Of a stretch of DNA of 34,625 bases, positions 17,120 to 24,073 are shown in pieces (positions within the stretch are counted from its first letter, which is position 1; the number at the start of each line of letters is the position of its first letter). Origin of the DNA: Lachnospiraceae bacterium. Its GTDB lineage: Bacteria; Bacillota; Clostridia; Lachnospirales; Lachnospiraceae. Position numbers and translations under genes: made by a program. The stretch spans positions 1 to 34,625 of the forward strand of contig JAFZZY010000051.1 in assembly GCA_017615545.1 (NCBI GenBank), read 5' to 3'. The notes under the pieces are model-generated. The model was not told where the DNA came from. It saw only the letters and a program-made list of their open reading frames with translations, and searched no databases.

Positions 17120-17548
17120 TTAATCCCAAATGGCCGGTTCCTTCGTAACCGCCTCACCCCATCGGCTCGCCCATGCTTCGATGAAGAAGGATGTGTACCG
17201 AATGTTCTTCTCCTTACGCAACCGTACGAAATGCGGATGCGATCCCCAAATAGCCGACATAATACCCACGATCAACATGAGCGGTCCCAACAAAATAGAC
17301 TGCATACAGTGTCCGTATTCATGGACCCGGACTTTATCGTGGTATTCCGGATCCGCATTCGGTGTGAATATAAATAAACCAAGGCTCAGTCCGCCCCATT
17401 TGTTATCCCACACCGTCTCGATCGAACCTCGGTACATACGATGCGGTTTTTTTCTATTTTTGAGGAAGAAAAACAGCCCGATCAGAGTGGCGCCCATCCC
17501 CCATGTGCATTGAAGCACGATTACAGCAAAAAACTTAATTGATTTCAT
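17120..17548 (-). CDS. Membrane protein with HExxH zincin-like motif
   Basis: A 142-residue protein with a hydrophobic N-terminal segment (about 5-29) and a second one at about 84-103. Between them is VRVHEYGHCMQ, an HExxH zinc-protease-like motif (H76, E77, H80). A third zinc ligand is not obvious. The C-terminus (AWASRWGEAVTKEPAIWD) is hydrophilic. The ATG overlaps the end of the shortened MATE gene by 14 bases. A frameshifted, internally deleted copy lies at 21728-21902. I do not recognise a named family; protease activity is inference from the motif. Confidence 0.7.
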   Translation of the reverse strand: MKSIKFFAVIVLQCTWGMGATLIGLFFFLKNRKKPHRMYRGSIETVWDNKWGGLSLGLFIFTPNADPEYHDKVRVHEYGHCMQSILLGPLMLIVGIMSAIWGSHPHFVRLRKEKNIRYTSFFIEAWASRWGEAVTKEPAIWD

Positions 17549-17840
17549 TCGTTTCTCTCGTAAGGTTTTTCACCCAGATATACTTTTTGTAGTGCCACTT
17601 CAGGAACGGAACCTTAACTACTTCGTCCAGGCACATGATCATATAAACGATGAGCACCGGCCATTCCAGTACGTAACAGGCGATCAGTGATACCGGGATC
17701 GCAAAACACCAGGTTGCAAAAAACACGCTTACCGCATCGTATTTACCGACCAATGCATTCAGAAGAGACTGATGAAGCGCGAGCGGTATGGCCAGGATCT
17801 TTAATTTATCATATAGGACCTTTTTTTCGTTTTGCTCCAT
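17535..17840 (-). CDS. Internally deleted MATE transporter, in-frame remnant
   Basis: A 101-residue open frame joining the first ~32 residues of a MATE protein (MEQNEKKVLYDKLKILAIPL) to its last ~69 (KYDAVSVFFATWCFAIPV... IWVKNLTRE). Both halves match the intact MATE gene at 22718-24073 closely. About 350 codons are missing, but the frame is kept. It cannot be a working MATE exporter. It may be a decaying pseudogene or a small membrane protein with about two to three helices. A weak GAGGG site lies upstream, the 190-residue gene ends 26 bases before it, and the HExxH gene overlaps its end. Confidence 0.75.
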   Translation of the reverse strand: MEQNEKKVLYDKLKILAIPLALHQSLLNALVGKYDAVSVFFATWCFAIPVSLIACYVLEWPVLIVYMIMCLDEVVKVPFLKWHYKKYIWVKNLTRETNEIN

Positions 17841-17866
17841 TCGTCTTCGCCCTCTTGTCGCACGGA

Positions 17867-18439
17867 TCACTTAACGCCCGTTATTTCGTGGAGTCTGAAA
17901 ATATCAAAAACGCCCTCCTCCAGTGTGAGTGGCGGGTGTGTCCGCTTGAATTCCTCTCTTGCAGCGATGTATTTTTCTATTTCCTCTCGGGTCTGAAAGA
18001 GTCCATACTGATTTAGTTTGAACTGAGGAAACACAAACGGAACCTCATTGTAAACTGCCGAATAATTGTCACCTGTGCCATACGCATAGTCATACCCTAA
18101 AAATCTCTTCTCAAGATCCGAGCCATCAAACTTCGGATCCGGCACATCAGTCTCACATAGTAACAGCCTGTATTTTATCTTTCTTTTTTCTGCCTCCCTG
18201 ACATACGCGTATATGTAGTCCATATCATTACAGGCAGCGATCCAGGTATGGTCCTCTAAATTCCAGTAGGTCTTCCCGATCTTCTCGTCATAATAGGATA
18301 CAAAATAGTCGGATATGTCTTCACGATCGTTTAGGAACCAATTCTGAGCTGAATTCTTGCCAAATCCGCTGCCATCGATCCCTCTGTACGAATTATCCAC
18401 ATAACTTTGAACCACAATGCCATTTACGAACATATTCAT
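17867..18439 (-). CDS. Hypothetical protein, 190 residues
   Basis: I do not recognise this family. It is soluble and acidic, rich in Tyr, Trp and Asp, with no signal peptide or membrane segment. A central YAYVREAEKRKIKYRLLLCETDVPDP is followed by GYDYAYGTGDNYSAV and a C-terminal helix-rich TREEIEKYIAAREEFKRTHPPL. The start could be either of two ATGs (18439 or 18433); ribosome sites are weak for both. It sits 26 bases before the shortened MATE gene. A role as an immunity-like or uncharacterised cytoplasmic protein cannot be decided. Confidence 0.6.
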   Translation of the reverse strand: MNMFVNGIVVQSYVDNSYRGIDGSGFGKNSAQNWFLNDREDISDYFVSYYDEKIGKTYWNLEDHTWIAACNDMDYIYAYVREAEKRKIKYRLLLCETDVPDPKFDGSDLEKRFLGYDYAYGTGDNYSAVYNEVPFVFPQFKLNQYGLFQTREEIEKYIAAREEFKRTHPPLTLEEGVFDIFRLHEITGVK

Positions 18440-18446
18440 CTCAATC

Positions 18447-18551
18447 TCATTTTTTGTAAACTATTGCATCATTCTGAAAGCGAATCCCGTCCCTGATATA
18501 ATCCGAGGTAAAAGTTTTTCCGTTAGGTAAGTCAAGAACAACTACGATCAT
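18447..18551 (-). CDS. possible 34-residue ORF
   Basis: A short frame reads MIVVVLDLPNGKTFTSDY... and ends in QNDAIVYKK eight bases before the 190-residue gene. The only ribosome-site candidate is a weak GAAG. It lies in the 138-base gap behind the ATPase gene. It could be a small protein or the remnant of a larger gene; coding status is uncertain. Confidence 0.3.
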   Translation of the reverse strand: MIVVVLDLPNGKTFTSDYIRDGIRFQNDAIVYKK

Positions 18552-18577
18552 TTTTATCTTCAGAAGCACCCTGAGTC

Positions 18578-19867
18578 TTATCGGTCTAAGCTTCCTTCAT
18601 CAAGAAGAAAATCTATCAAATTGATCCTGAGTATTCCATCATCATCCACCCAACTCTTTCCATATGACTTTGATACAACAATCTTCTTAAAAGAGTCATT
18701 TACTGCTTTAAGCGGTCGAAGTTCTGTTTTCTCCTTAATCTCATCATCCATTCTTAACGCAGATTGAATGTAATACCTCTTACTTCCTTTCGTTGCGATG
18801 AAATCTATCTCGCAATTCTTTTGAACGCGATTTCCGGCATCATTTTTCTCTACAATCGGGATCACTCCAACATCCACATGATAGCCGCGAACGATCAGCT
18901 CATTGTATATACAGTTCTCCATGATATGAGTTTCATCCTGCTGTCTAAGTCCCAATCGAACGTTCCGAAGTCCGATATCCGTGCAATAGTATTTTGAAGG
19001 ATACTCAAAGTACTTCTTGCCTTTGATATCGTATCTCACGGATTGGGAGAACAAAAATGAGTCTGTTAAATATGAAAGATAAGCGCTTATTGTTTCTACA
19101 TCCGCTTTCTTATTCTGCGTACTCTGAAGAGTTCTGGAAATCTTACTGGCATTGGTAAGCGATCCAACAGAAGAACACAGATCACTCGTTAATTCACGGA
19201 GTACACCCGGAAGCTTTATCGTATACCTTTCCTCTATATCCTTGAAATAGATCTCTTCAAACAGATCCGACAGATAATTAAACTTGTCCTCATCCGAATT
19301 CAATTGAAGCAGATATGGCATTCCTCCGTACATGCTGTATTCGTTATATGCGTCGATCTTATCCATATTGGAAGCCGCATAGAATTCGGCAAAAGACAGT
19401 GGATACACCTTAACAACATCACCACGTCCTCTGAACTCCGTGGAGATGTCTTTTGATAGCATCTTCGAATTGCTTCCGGTCACATACACATCTATGTTAT
19501 TCATGTGAAGAAAGCCATTCAGAACGCTGTATACTTTTACCGGATCCTCCCGATGCGTCAGTTCTGCTTTTGCTATGGCATATTGTATTTCATCTATCAG
19601 AATATAATACTTCTGTTTCTTGTCTGATACTTTTTCTCGGATATACTCGGACAGTTTCTTAGGATCTCTGTAGTTTTCATTCGCATCATCGTCCAAAGCA
19701 ACAAGAATGATATTTTTCTGTGGAACCCCTTCTTCAAGCAAATGATTCTTGAATAATTCAAAGAGCAATGTGCTTTTTCCGCTGCGACGTATTCCGGTAA
19801 CAACTTTTATACGGCCATTCCATTTCCGCTTTATCAATGCATCCAGATATTTTTTTCGTTCTATCAT
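18578..19867 (-). CDS. AAA-type ATPase with C-terminal DUF4143 domain
   Basis: A 429-residue ATPase of the AAA_14/DUF4143 group. Walker A is GIRRSGKST (25-33), Walker B is YYILIDEIQ (87-95) and the sensor strand is DVYVTGSNSKML. The C-terminal ~200 residues (FEYPSKYYCTDIGLRNVRLG ... ENCIYNELIVRGYHV ... CEIDFIATKG) resemble the DUF4143 nuclease-like domain. Function is generally unknown; roles in mobile or defence contexts have been suggested for relatives. It has its own good promoter at 19920-19948 and a more AT-rich sequence than the flanking enzyme genes, which may mean separate acquisition. Confidence 0.88.
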   Translation of the reverse strand: MIERKKYLDALIKRKWNGRIKVVTGIRRSGKSTLLFELFKNHLLEEGVPQKNIILVALDDDANENYRDPKKLSEYIREKVSDKKQKYYILIDEIQYAIAKAELTHREDPVKVYSVLNGFLHMNNIDVYVTGSNSKMLSKDISTEFRGRGDVVKVYPLSFAEFYAASNMDKIDAYNEYSMYGGMPYLLQLNSDEDKFNYLSDLFEEIYFKDIEERYTIKLPGVLRELTSDLCSSVGSLTNASKISRTLQSTQNKKADVETISAYLSYLTDSFLFSQSVRYDIKGKKYFEYPSKYYCTDIGLRNVRLGLRQQDETHIMENCIYNELIVRGYHVDVGVIPIVEKNDAGNRVQKNCEIDFIATKGSKRYYIQSALRMDDEIKEKTELRPLKAVNDSFKKIVVSKSYGKSWVDDDGILRINLIDFLLDEGSLDR

Positions 19868-19919
19868 GGCCTCATCCTTTCCGATATTATGTCGTATTTA
19901 CGAGTAACTTTCGGTTAGT

Positions 19920-19948
19920 ATTGTATCATGTATTTGACTTCTTTGCAA
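19920..19948 (-). promoter_or_regulatory. sigma-A promoter for the ATPase gene
   Basis: Minus strand: -35 TTGCAA, 17-base spacer, -10 TACAAT; start near 19913, leaving a leader of about 45 bases with a GGATGAGG site before the ATG. Confidence 0.65.
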
Positions 19949-19980
19949 GTAATAACGTAGCCGGTGAGAGTCAATAACTA

Positions 19981-20679
19981 TTAGAAATTATGCCAGTCGG
20001 AGAAGGCCAGGTCTTCATCCAGAACCGCATAGGCGCCGCACAGAATCGCGCAGTCAAAGTTATCCGAACATTGGAACGAGATCTCTCCGTCGTCCAATCC
20101 GATATATTCGGGGACAATGTTTGCAAGGAAGTGATCGAAGTTAAACATCGGATAAAAGGATCTGAGAACGCTCTCGATGTGTCCTTTGGGAATGCTGCCG
20201 TCATTGGGTGTCTCGAGGTACGGGGAAAGGCTGTACAGCCCTTGCCTTACCGGATTATAGATCTCAGCAATATCCTCTTCATTTCCATAAAGCAGCTTCG
20301 TTTCATCAAACAAGCCGTCGATCACCATGAAATTCAACTCACAGTTATCCATATCCGTAAAAACCTGCAGTAAAAATTCACCGTTGATATTATCCAGGTT
20401 CTTTTCAATCTTTTGTTTAAACGTATTGAAGTACACATTCAGGTAATCGATCAGCTCTTCATCCGAGCAATTCGGGTTATAATATTCCTCAATGATATAC
20501 CACTCTCTGATCTCTTCCAAAGAGTCTGTGATCTCAATCTGAGAATCCATAAAAGTACCTATGTAACCCAGATTGATGGTCCCCCGGATCTTTATCTTAC
20601 CATCCTCAAGATAGATCTTCAGGGAATCGTCTCCTTCTCTTGCTGACTTTTCATTTGAATTTGAAATATCACATGCCAT
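19981..20679 (-). CDS. Conserved hypothetical protein, full-length copy (232 residues)
   Basis: Unrecognised acidic cytoplasmic protein. It begins MACDISNSNEKSAREGDD and ends CGAYAVLDEDLAFSDWHNF. No membrane segments, signal or catalytic motif are visible; it is rich in Asp/Glu and aromatic residues. GGAG lies 8 bases before the ATG. A close paralogue at 26367-26846 is 73 residues shorter through one internal in-frame deletion (about residues 28-100). Here it lies 70 bases behind a decayed copy of the C15 peptidase-like gene, as the paralogue lies in the block holding the intact C15-like gene. Confidence 0.7.
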   Translation of the reverse strand: MACDISNSNEKSAREGDDSLKIYLEDGKIKIRGTINLGYIGTFMDSQIEITDSLEEIREWYIIEEYYNPNCSDEELIDYLNVYFNTFKQKIEKNLDNINGEFLLQVFTDMDNCELNFMVIDGLFDETKLLYGNEEDIAEIYNPVRQGLYSLSPYLETPNDGSIPKGHIESVLRSFYPMFNFDHFLANIVPEYIGLDDGEISFQCSDNFDCAILCGAYAVLDEDLAFSDWHNF

Positions 20680-20749
20680 ACATACACTCCCAAAACTGTT
20701 CTCTAAGCAGTAGTTCCTTCCGACAATGTCGCTCCTGCCAATACAGATC

Positions 20750-20916
20750 TCATTTTTTCGATAAAGCTGTCATCCACATGCTTCCCTTAACCTCTGAAGA
20801 TTTATGACCGAAGTTCTCTCTATTCCGTTTAATGATGCGACCTTCTCTATCCTCACGGAAGAGGTGAAAAACGTATTATTCTTTCCTTTAAAGCCGACAA
20901 ATAACACGTTTTTCAC
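20750..20916 (-). pseudogene. Decayed copy of the C15 peptidase-like gene with two internal deletions
   Basis: This 167-base stretch aligns with the ends and middle of the intact 444-base gene at 27914-28357. It keeps the first ~15 codons (KNVLFVGFKGKNNT), then SSVRIEKVASLNG, then the tail resembling HVDERFIEKM. Two deletions remove the parts between. The second shifts the frame, so translation would stop after about 48 residues. The start codon is GTG instead of ATG. The Cys and His of the active site are lost. The first junction carries an insertion that forms a long inverted repeat (20858-20922). Confidence 0.75.
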
Positions 20917-20922
20917 CTCTTC
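20858..20922. repeat. 23-base inverted repeat with 19-base loop
   Basis: The arms at 20858-20880 and 20900-20922 are complementary over 23 bases with one mismatch. It begins two bases after the stop codon of the nucleoside phosphorylase on the minus strand, so its RNA would form a strong hairpin at that mRNA's 3' end. No T run follows. One arm includes the start of the C15 relic; the other is absent from the intact paralogue. Confidence 0.8.
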
Positions 20923-20924
20923 TT

Positions 20925-21701
20925 TTAATCTGTGCCGTTCAAAATCTTCAGGCCGAGTTCAAAAGCCAGAAACATGATTTTCGTCTTATCATCCAACCTG
21001 GCATCTCCGGAAAGACTCCTCGGGTCCCACGTAGAATGATCCAGGTTATCTCCTGCGTAGAAAAACTGGAAGAACTCCGTTCCCCTAAAATCACAAACCG
21101 CCTGCATGCCTGCGCATTCCATTTCAACGCAAATAGCGCCTTGCTCTCTTCTGCGGTCCACTTTATTTCTGGTCTCACGATAGCATGCATCCGTGGTCCA
21201 GGTAGTTCCCTCCACATAAGGATAACCACACTCGTTAAGGACTTCTATGAACTCGTTCTTGTACTTTTTGTTAACTTCTATGTAATCACTTGGTTTCACA
21301 TAATGGAAGCTGGTTCCTTCATCCCGCAGTGCCCTCGTCGGGATAATGATCCCGCAGTCTTCAATGTTTTTATCTAAAACCCCGCAGTTGCCGAGGAGGA
21401 TCAACCGCTTACTGCCTAAGGCCATGATCTCTTCATACTGGGCAACGCACAAAGGCTCACCCACTAAAGATTGGAACAGGGCGAATCTCTTTCCTTTGTA
21501 TTTCACCTCGTAGATCGGGTTGAGTCCTACTGCAGAATGGATCTCTGCGATCTTCTTTGCTTCAAAGCAAGACAGAGCGCTGTCAAACAGTTTTTTCGAG
21601 AAGCACGATATCGTCACTTCCGGAAAGTTCTCCAGTTTCTGCGTTGTCATGTCTGGATTTATGACGCTGATCCTTTCATTGTCAAACTCTTCTAACAACA
21701 T
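20925..21701 (-). CDS. Nucleoside phosphorylase paralogue, Udp-like
   Basis: A 258-residue PNP/UDP-family protein. Motifs parallel the gene at 10552-11313: LILLGNCGVLDKNI, LRDEGTSFHYVKPSDYIEV, TWTTDACYRETRN and CVEMECAGMQAVCDFRG. By eye it is well below near-identity to its paralogue, so the duplication is old or the two have different origins. AGAAGGAGG lies 7 bases before the ATG at 21701; a frame extension to 21737 lies inside the HExxH relic. Substrate base unknown. Confidence 0.83.
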   Translation of the reverse strand: MLLEEFDNERISVINPDMTTQKLENFPEVTISCFSKKLFDSALSCFEAKKIAEIHSAVGLNPIYEVKYKGKRFALFQSLVGEPLCVAQYEEIMALGSKRLILLGNCGVLDKNIEDCGIIIPTRALRDEGTSFHYVKPSDYIEVNKKYKNEFIEVLNECGYPYVEGTTWTTDACYRETRNKVDRRREQGAICVEMECAGMQAVCDFRGTEFFQFFYAGDNLDHSTWDPRSLSGDARLDDKTKIMFLAFELGLKILNGTD

Positions 21702-21727
21702 GGTTCGTCCTCCTTCTGCTTTTCCTT

Positions 21728-21902
21728 TCAATCCCAAATGGCCGGTTCCTTCGTAACCGCCTCACCCCATCGGCTCGCCCATGCTTCGATGAAGAAGGAT
21801 GTGTACCGAATGTTCTTCTCCTTACGCAACCGTACGAAATGCGGATGCGATCCCCCAAGTGCACTGAAGCACGATTACTGCAAAATACTTAATTGATTTC
21901 AT
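21728..21902 (-). pseudogene. Frameshifted, internally deleted copy of the HExxH membrane protein gene
   Basis: Matches the intact 429-base gene at 17120-17548 at both ends, with about 254 bases missing. The deletion joins a TGGGGGAT near codon 16 to a TTGGGGATC in the second half, short direct repeats that can explain it. The loss is not a multiple of three, so the frame shifts and stops after about 26 residues. The HExxH motif is within the lost part. It follows the nucleotidyltransferase stop by 11 bases. Confidence 0.85.
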
Positions 21903-21913
21903 TATTCTCACTA

Positions 21914-22669
21914 CTATTCTCCGACACAAAGGTATTCTACACAGTGATCCAGTGCTTCCATAAATGCATCGATTTCCTTTTGATCGGATGCCTGACATAT
22001 TCCTCCTGACAAGGAGATCATGGTGTCGACATAAGTCTTTAATACTTCGCCGGTCATTCCTTGCAACGCAGTTTGGTAAAGTCGCTTTCGAGGATCATAT
22101 TCCCTGCCGTCAAAAAGAGCTATACTCTTCAGCAGTCTCTCAATGATTTCCGTGCCGATTCGAAGCCTTAGCATCGGATCGGTATCTTTGTACAGTACAG
22201 ATCGCACAGCCCCTCGTCTGCGTTTCAGCATATCATATTCTTTTTCGAACCGTTGGCTCAACAGTTCCGGTGAATGTATTTTTTCTGCGATGGGCCTGTA
22301 CCGATCGGCACGATCGTTTATCACAATTGCATTCCCATATACATAACATGCCTGGTCATCCATAGCAGCTATCTTTTTATCCAATTCTTCTACGCTTACA
22401 GCATAATAATGGAGCTGCATCCCGTCCAAGATAACCTCTGTCGGCCGTCCCTCTTTCCATCTGGTTCCTACAGAAATAATGTCGTAGACATTCTGACCAC
22501 AGATCAGGCAGATATCAACATCCGAATCTTCCGTGCACAAACCGGTCGCGGAAGACCCTACTAGGATGAAACTGATATCCGGCAGATGGTCATTTATGAC
22601 CGGTTGCTCGATGATATATGGATACGCCTTTTCAAATGCAAAAGTTTTGAGTTTTTCCTGAACACTCAT
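21914..22669 (-). CDS. Nucleotidyltransferase-domain protein
   Basis: A 251-residue protein of the DNA polymerase beta-like nucleotidyltransferase superfamily. The active-site signature is GSSATGLCTEDSDVDI (38-53), with metal-binding Asp50 and Asp52. A third acidic residue probably lies in the TEVILDGMQLHYY strand. The helical C-terminal half (LSQRFEKEYDMLKRRRGAVRSVL) is of the kind that binds substrate in ANT-type enzymes. Relatives include aminoglycoside adenylyltransferases, but the substrate is unknown. TAGGAG lies about 8 bases before the ATG at 22669. It sits between the MATE gene and the HExxH relic, splitting a pair that is adjacent in the other copy. Confidence 0.85.
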   Translation of the reverse strand: MSVQEKLKTFAFEKAYPYIIEQPVINDHLPDISFILVGSSATGLCTEDSDVDICLICGQNVYDIISVGTRWKEGRPTEVILDGMQLHYYAVSVEELDKKIAAMDDQACYVYGNAIVINDRADRYRPIAEKIHSPELLSQRFEKEYDMLKRRRGAVRSVLYKDTDPMLRLRIGTEIIERLLKSIALFDGREYDPRKRLYQTALQGMTGEVLKTYVDTMISLSGGICQASDQKEIDAFMEALDHCVEYLCVGE

Positions 22670-22717
22670 AGTCCTACTCCTAACTGCGACGCACGCATTG
22701 CCCAAATCATAAACCGA

Positions 22718-24073
22718 TCACGCTGCTTCTCTCGTAAGGTTTTTCACCCAGATATACTTTTTGTAGTGCCATTTCAAGAACGGAACCTTAACTACTTCGT
22801 CCAAGCACATGATCATGTATACGATAAGCACCGGCCATTCCAGTACGTAACAGGCGATCAGGGCTGCCGGGATCGCAAAACACCAGGTTGCAAAAAACAC
22901 GCTTACCGCATCGTATTTAGCATCTCCTCCGGCAGGGAATACGCCGCAGGTGAAGATCGTGTTATAGGAAAATGCGAACATGTATAAGCAACTGAACGCC
23001 AGCATACCAAGCAAGTACCATTTTGCCGTGTCGGTCAATTTATAAAAGAAATAGATCGGCGGGCCGACCAGTACGATCAGCAGCACGTTATTCAGACCGT
23101 TCAGAAATGCGATCCTAAAGAACTGGTCGCCATACCGTTTTGCCACGTCGAGTTTCCCCGCTCCGAGGATCTCTCCGATCATGATACCCGAGCCGCCTGC
23201 GATCCCCCAGGTGATGCAAGCGATCAGCTGTTGTGTAACACTGGTAACGGAGGCAGCAGCCGTTGCATCCGAACCCAAATGTCCCATCACCGCACTGTGA
23301 ACTGTAATGCTTATGCCCCAGGAAAGGCCACTGGCCAGGATCGGGGCGAATACCTTCCAAAAGTCCTTCTCAAAACCTTTGGAATAATAAAACAGGTTCT
23401 TGAGCGGCAGGTGGATCGTCTCCTTTTTCTTCGCCCATATAAGGACGATCACAAGTGACATCGCCTCCACTACCACTGTAGAATATGCGGATCCGTTTGC
23501 GCCCAACTCGGGAACACCGCATTTGCCGTAGATCAGGAAATAGTCGGCGATCATATCTACGACCACCACTACTGCCGATATAATAACACTGTATTTCGCG
23601 TCTCCCGCGATCTTCATGTTCATCAAAAAGCATTGCGCGACCGCTGAGAAAAGATAAGAAAAGCCGACGATACGCAGATAACCTGCGCCGATGGTGATCA
23701 AGTTACTCTCCGAGGTATAGATCCGCATCACCTGCTCCGGAAAGCCTACCGCAGCAACGAAAAATATAAGGCTTACCACGATCGAAGACCGTATCGCCAT
23801 CGCCAGAAAACGTCCGGCATTTTTATAATCCTTCTTTCCCCAATACTGCGCGACCAGGATCCCGGCGGCGCTCTTGATCGACCCGGTAAATAAGGTCATC
23901 ACGAAAAACAGCTGGTTCGCCAGTGCGACCGCTGAAATGGAATCCTGGTTCAGCCTTCCCAGCATAAGCGCGTCAGAAGCTCCAACTAGTGCATTCAGAA
24001 GGGCTTGAAGCGCGAGCGGTATAGCAAGGACTTTCAGTTTGTCATATAGGACCTTTTTTTCATTTTGTTCCAT
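22718..24073 (-). CDS. MATE-family efflux transporter, intact copy
   Basis: A 451-residue, about 12-helix MATE protein. It begins MEQNEKKVLYDKLKVLAIPLALQALLNALV and carries VGASDALMLGRLNQDSISAVAL, a standard first-half MATE segment. PAGGDAKYDAVSVFF is the second-half counterpart. The start overlaps the end of the P-loop gene by 14 bases, which suggests translational coupling. Probably exports drugs or metabolites by cation antiport. A remnant keeping only both ends lies at 17535-17840. It is distinct from the MATE at 1407-2771. Confidence 0.92.
   Translation of the reverse strand: MEQNEKKVLYDKLKVLAIPLALQALLNALVGASDALMLGRLNQDSISAVALANQLFFVMTLFTGSIKSAAGILVAQYWGKKDYKNAGRFLAMAIRSSIVVSLIFFVAAVGFPEQVMRIYTSESNLITIGAGYLRIVGFSYLFSAVAQCFLMNMKIAGDAKYSVIISAVVVVVDMIADYFLIYGKCGVPELGANGSAYSTVVVEAMSLVIVLIWAKKKETIHLPLKNLFYYSKGFEKDFWKVFAPILASGLSWGISITVHSAVMGHLGSDATAAASVTSVTQQLIACITWGIAGGSGIMIGEILGAGKLDVAKRYGDQFFRIAFLNGLNNVLLIVLVGPPIYFFYKLTDTAKWYLLGMLAFSCLYMFAFSYNTIFTCGVFPAGGDAKYDAVSVFFATWCFAIPAALIACYVLEWPVLIVYMIMCLDEVVKVPFLKWHYKKYIWVKNLTREAA

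Noticed and set aside
7816..17548. Chromosomal integron cassette array (many small same-strand genes)
   Set aside because: No integrase and no attC-like imperfect inverted repeats between genes; several genes overlap or are separated by only a few bases.
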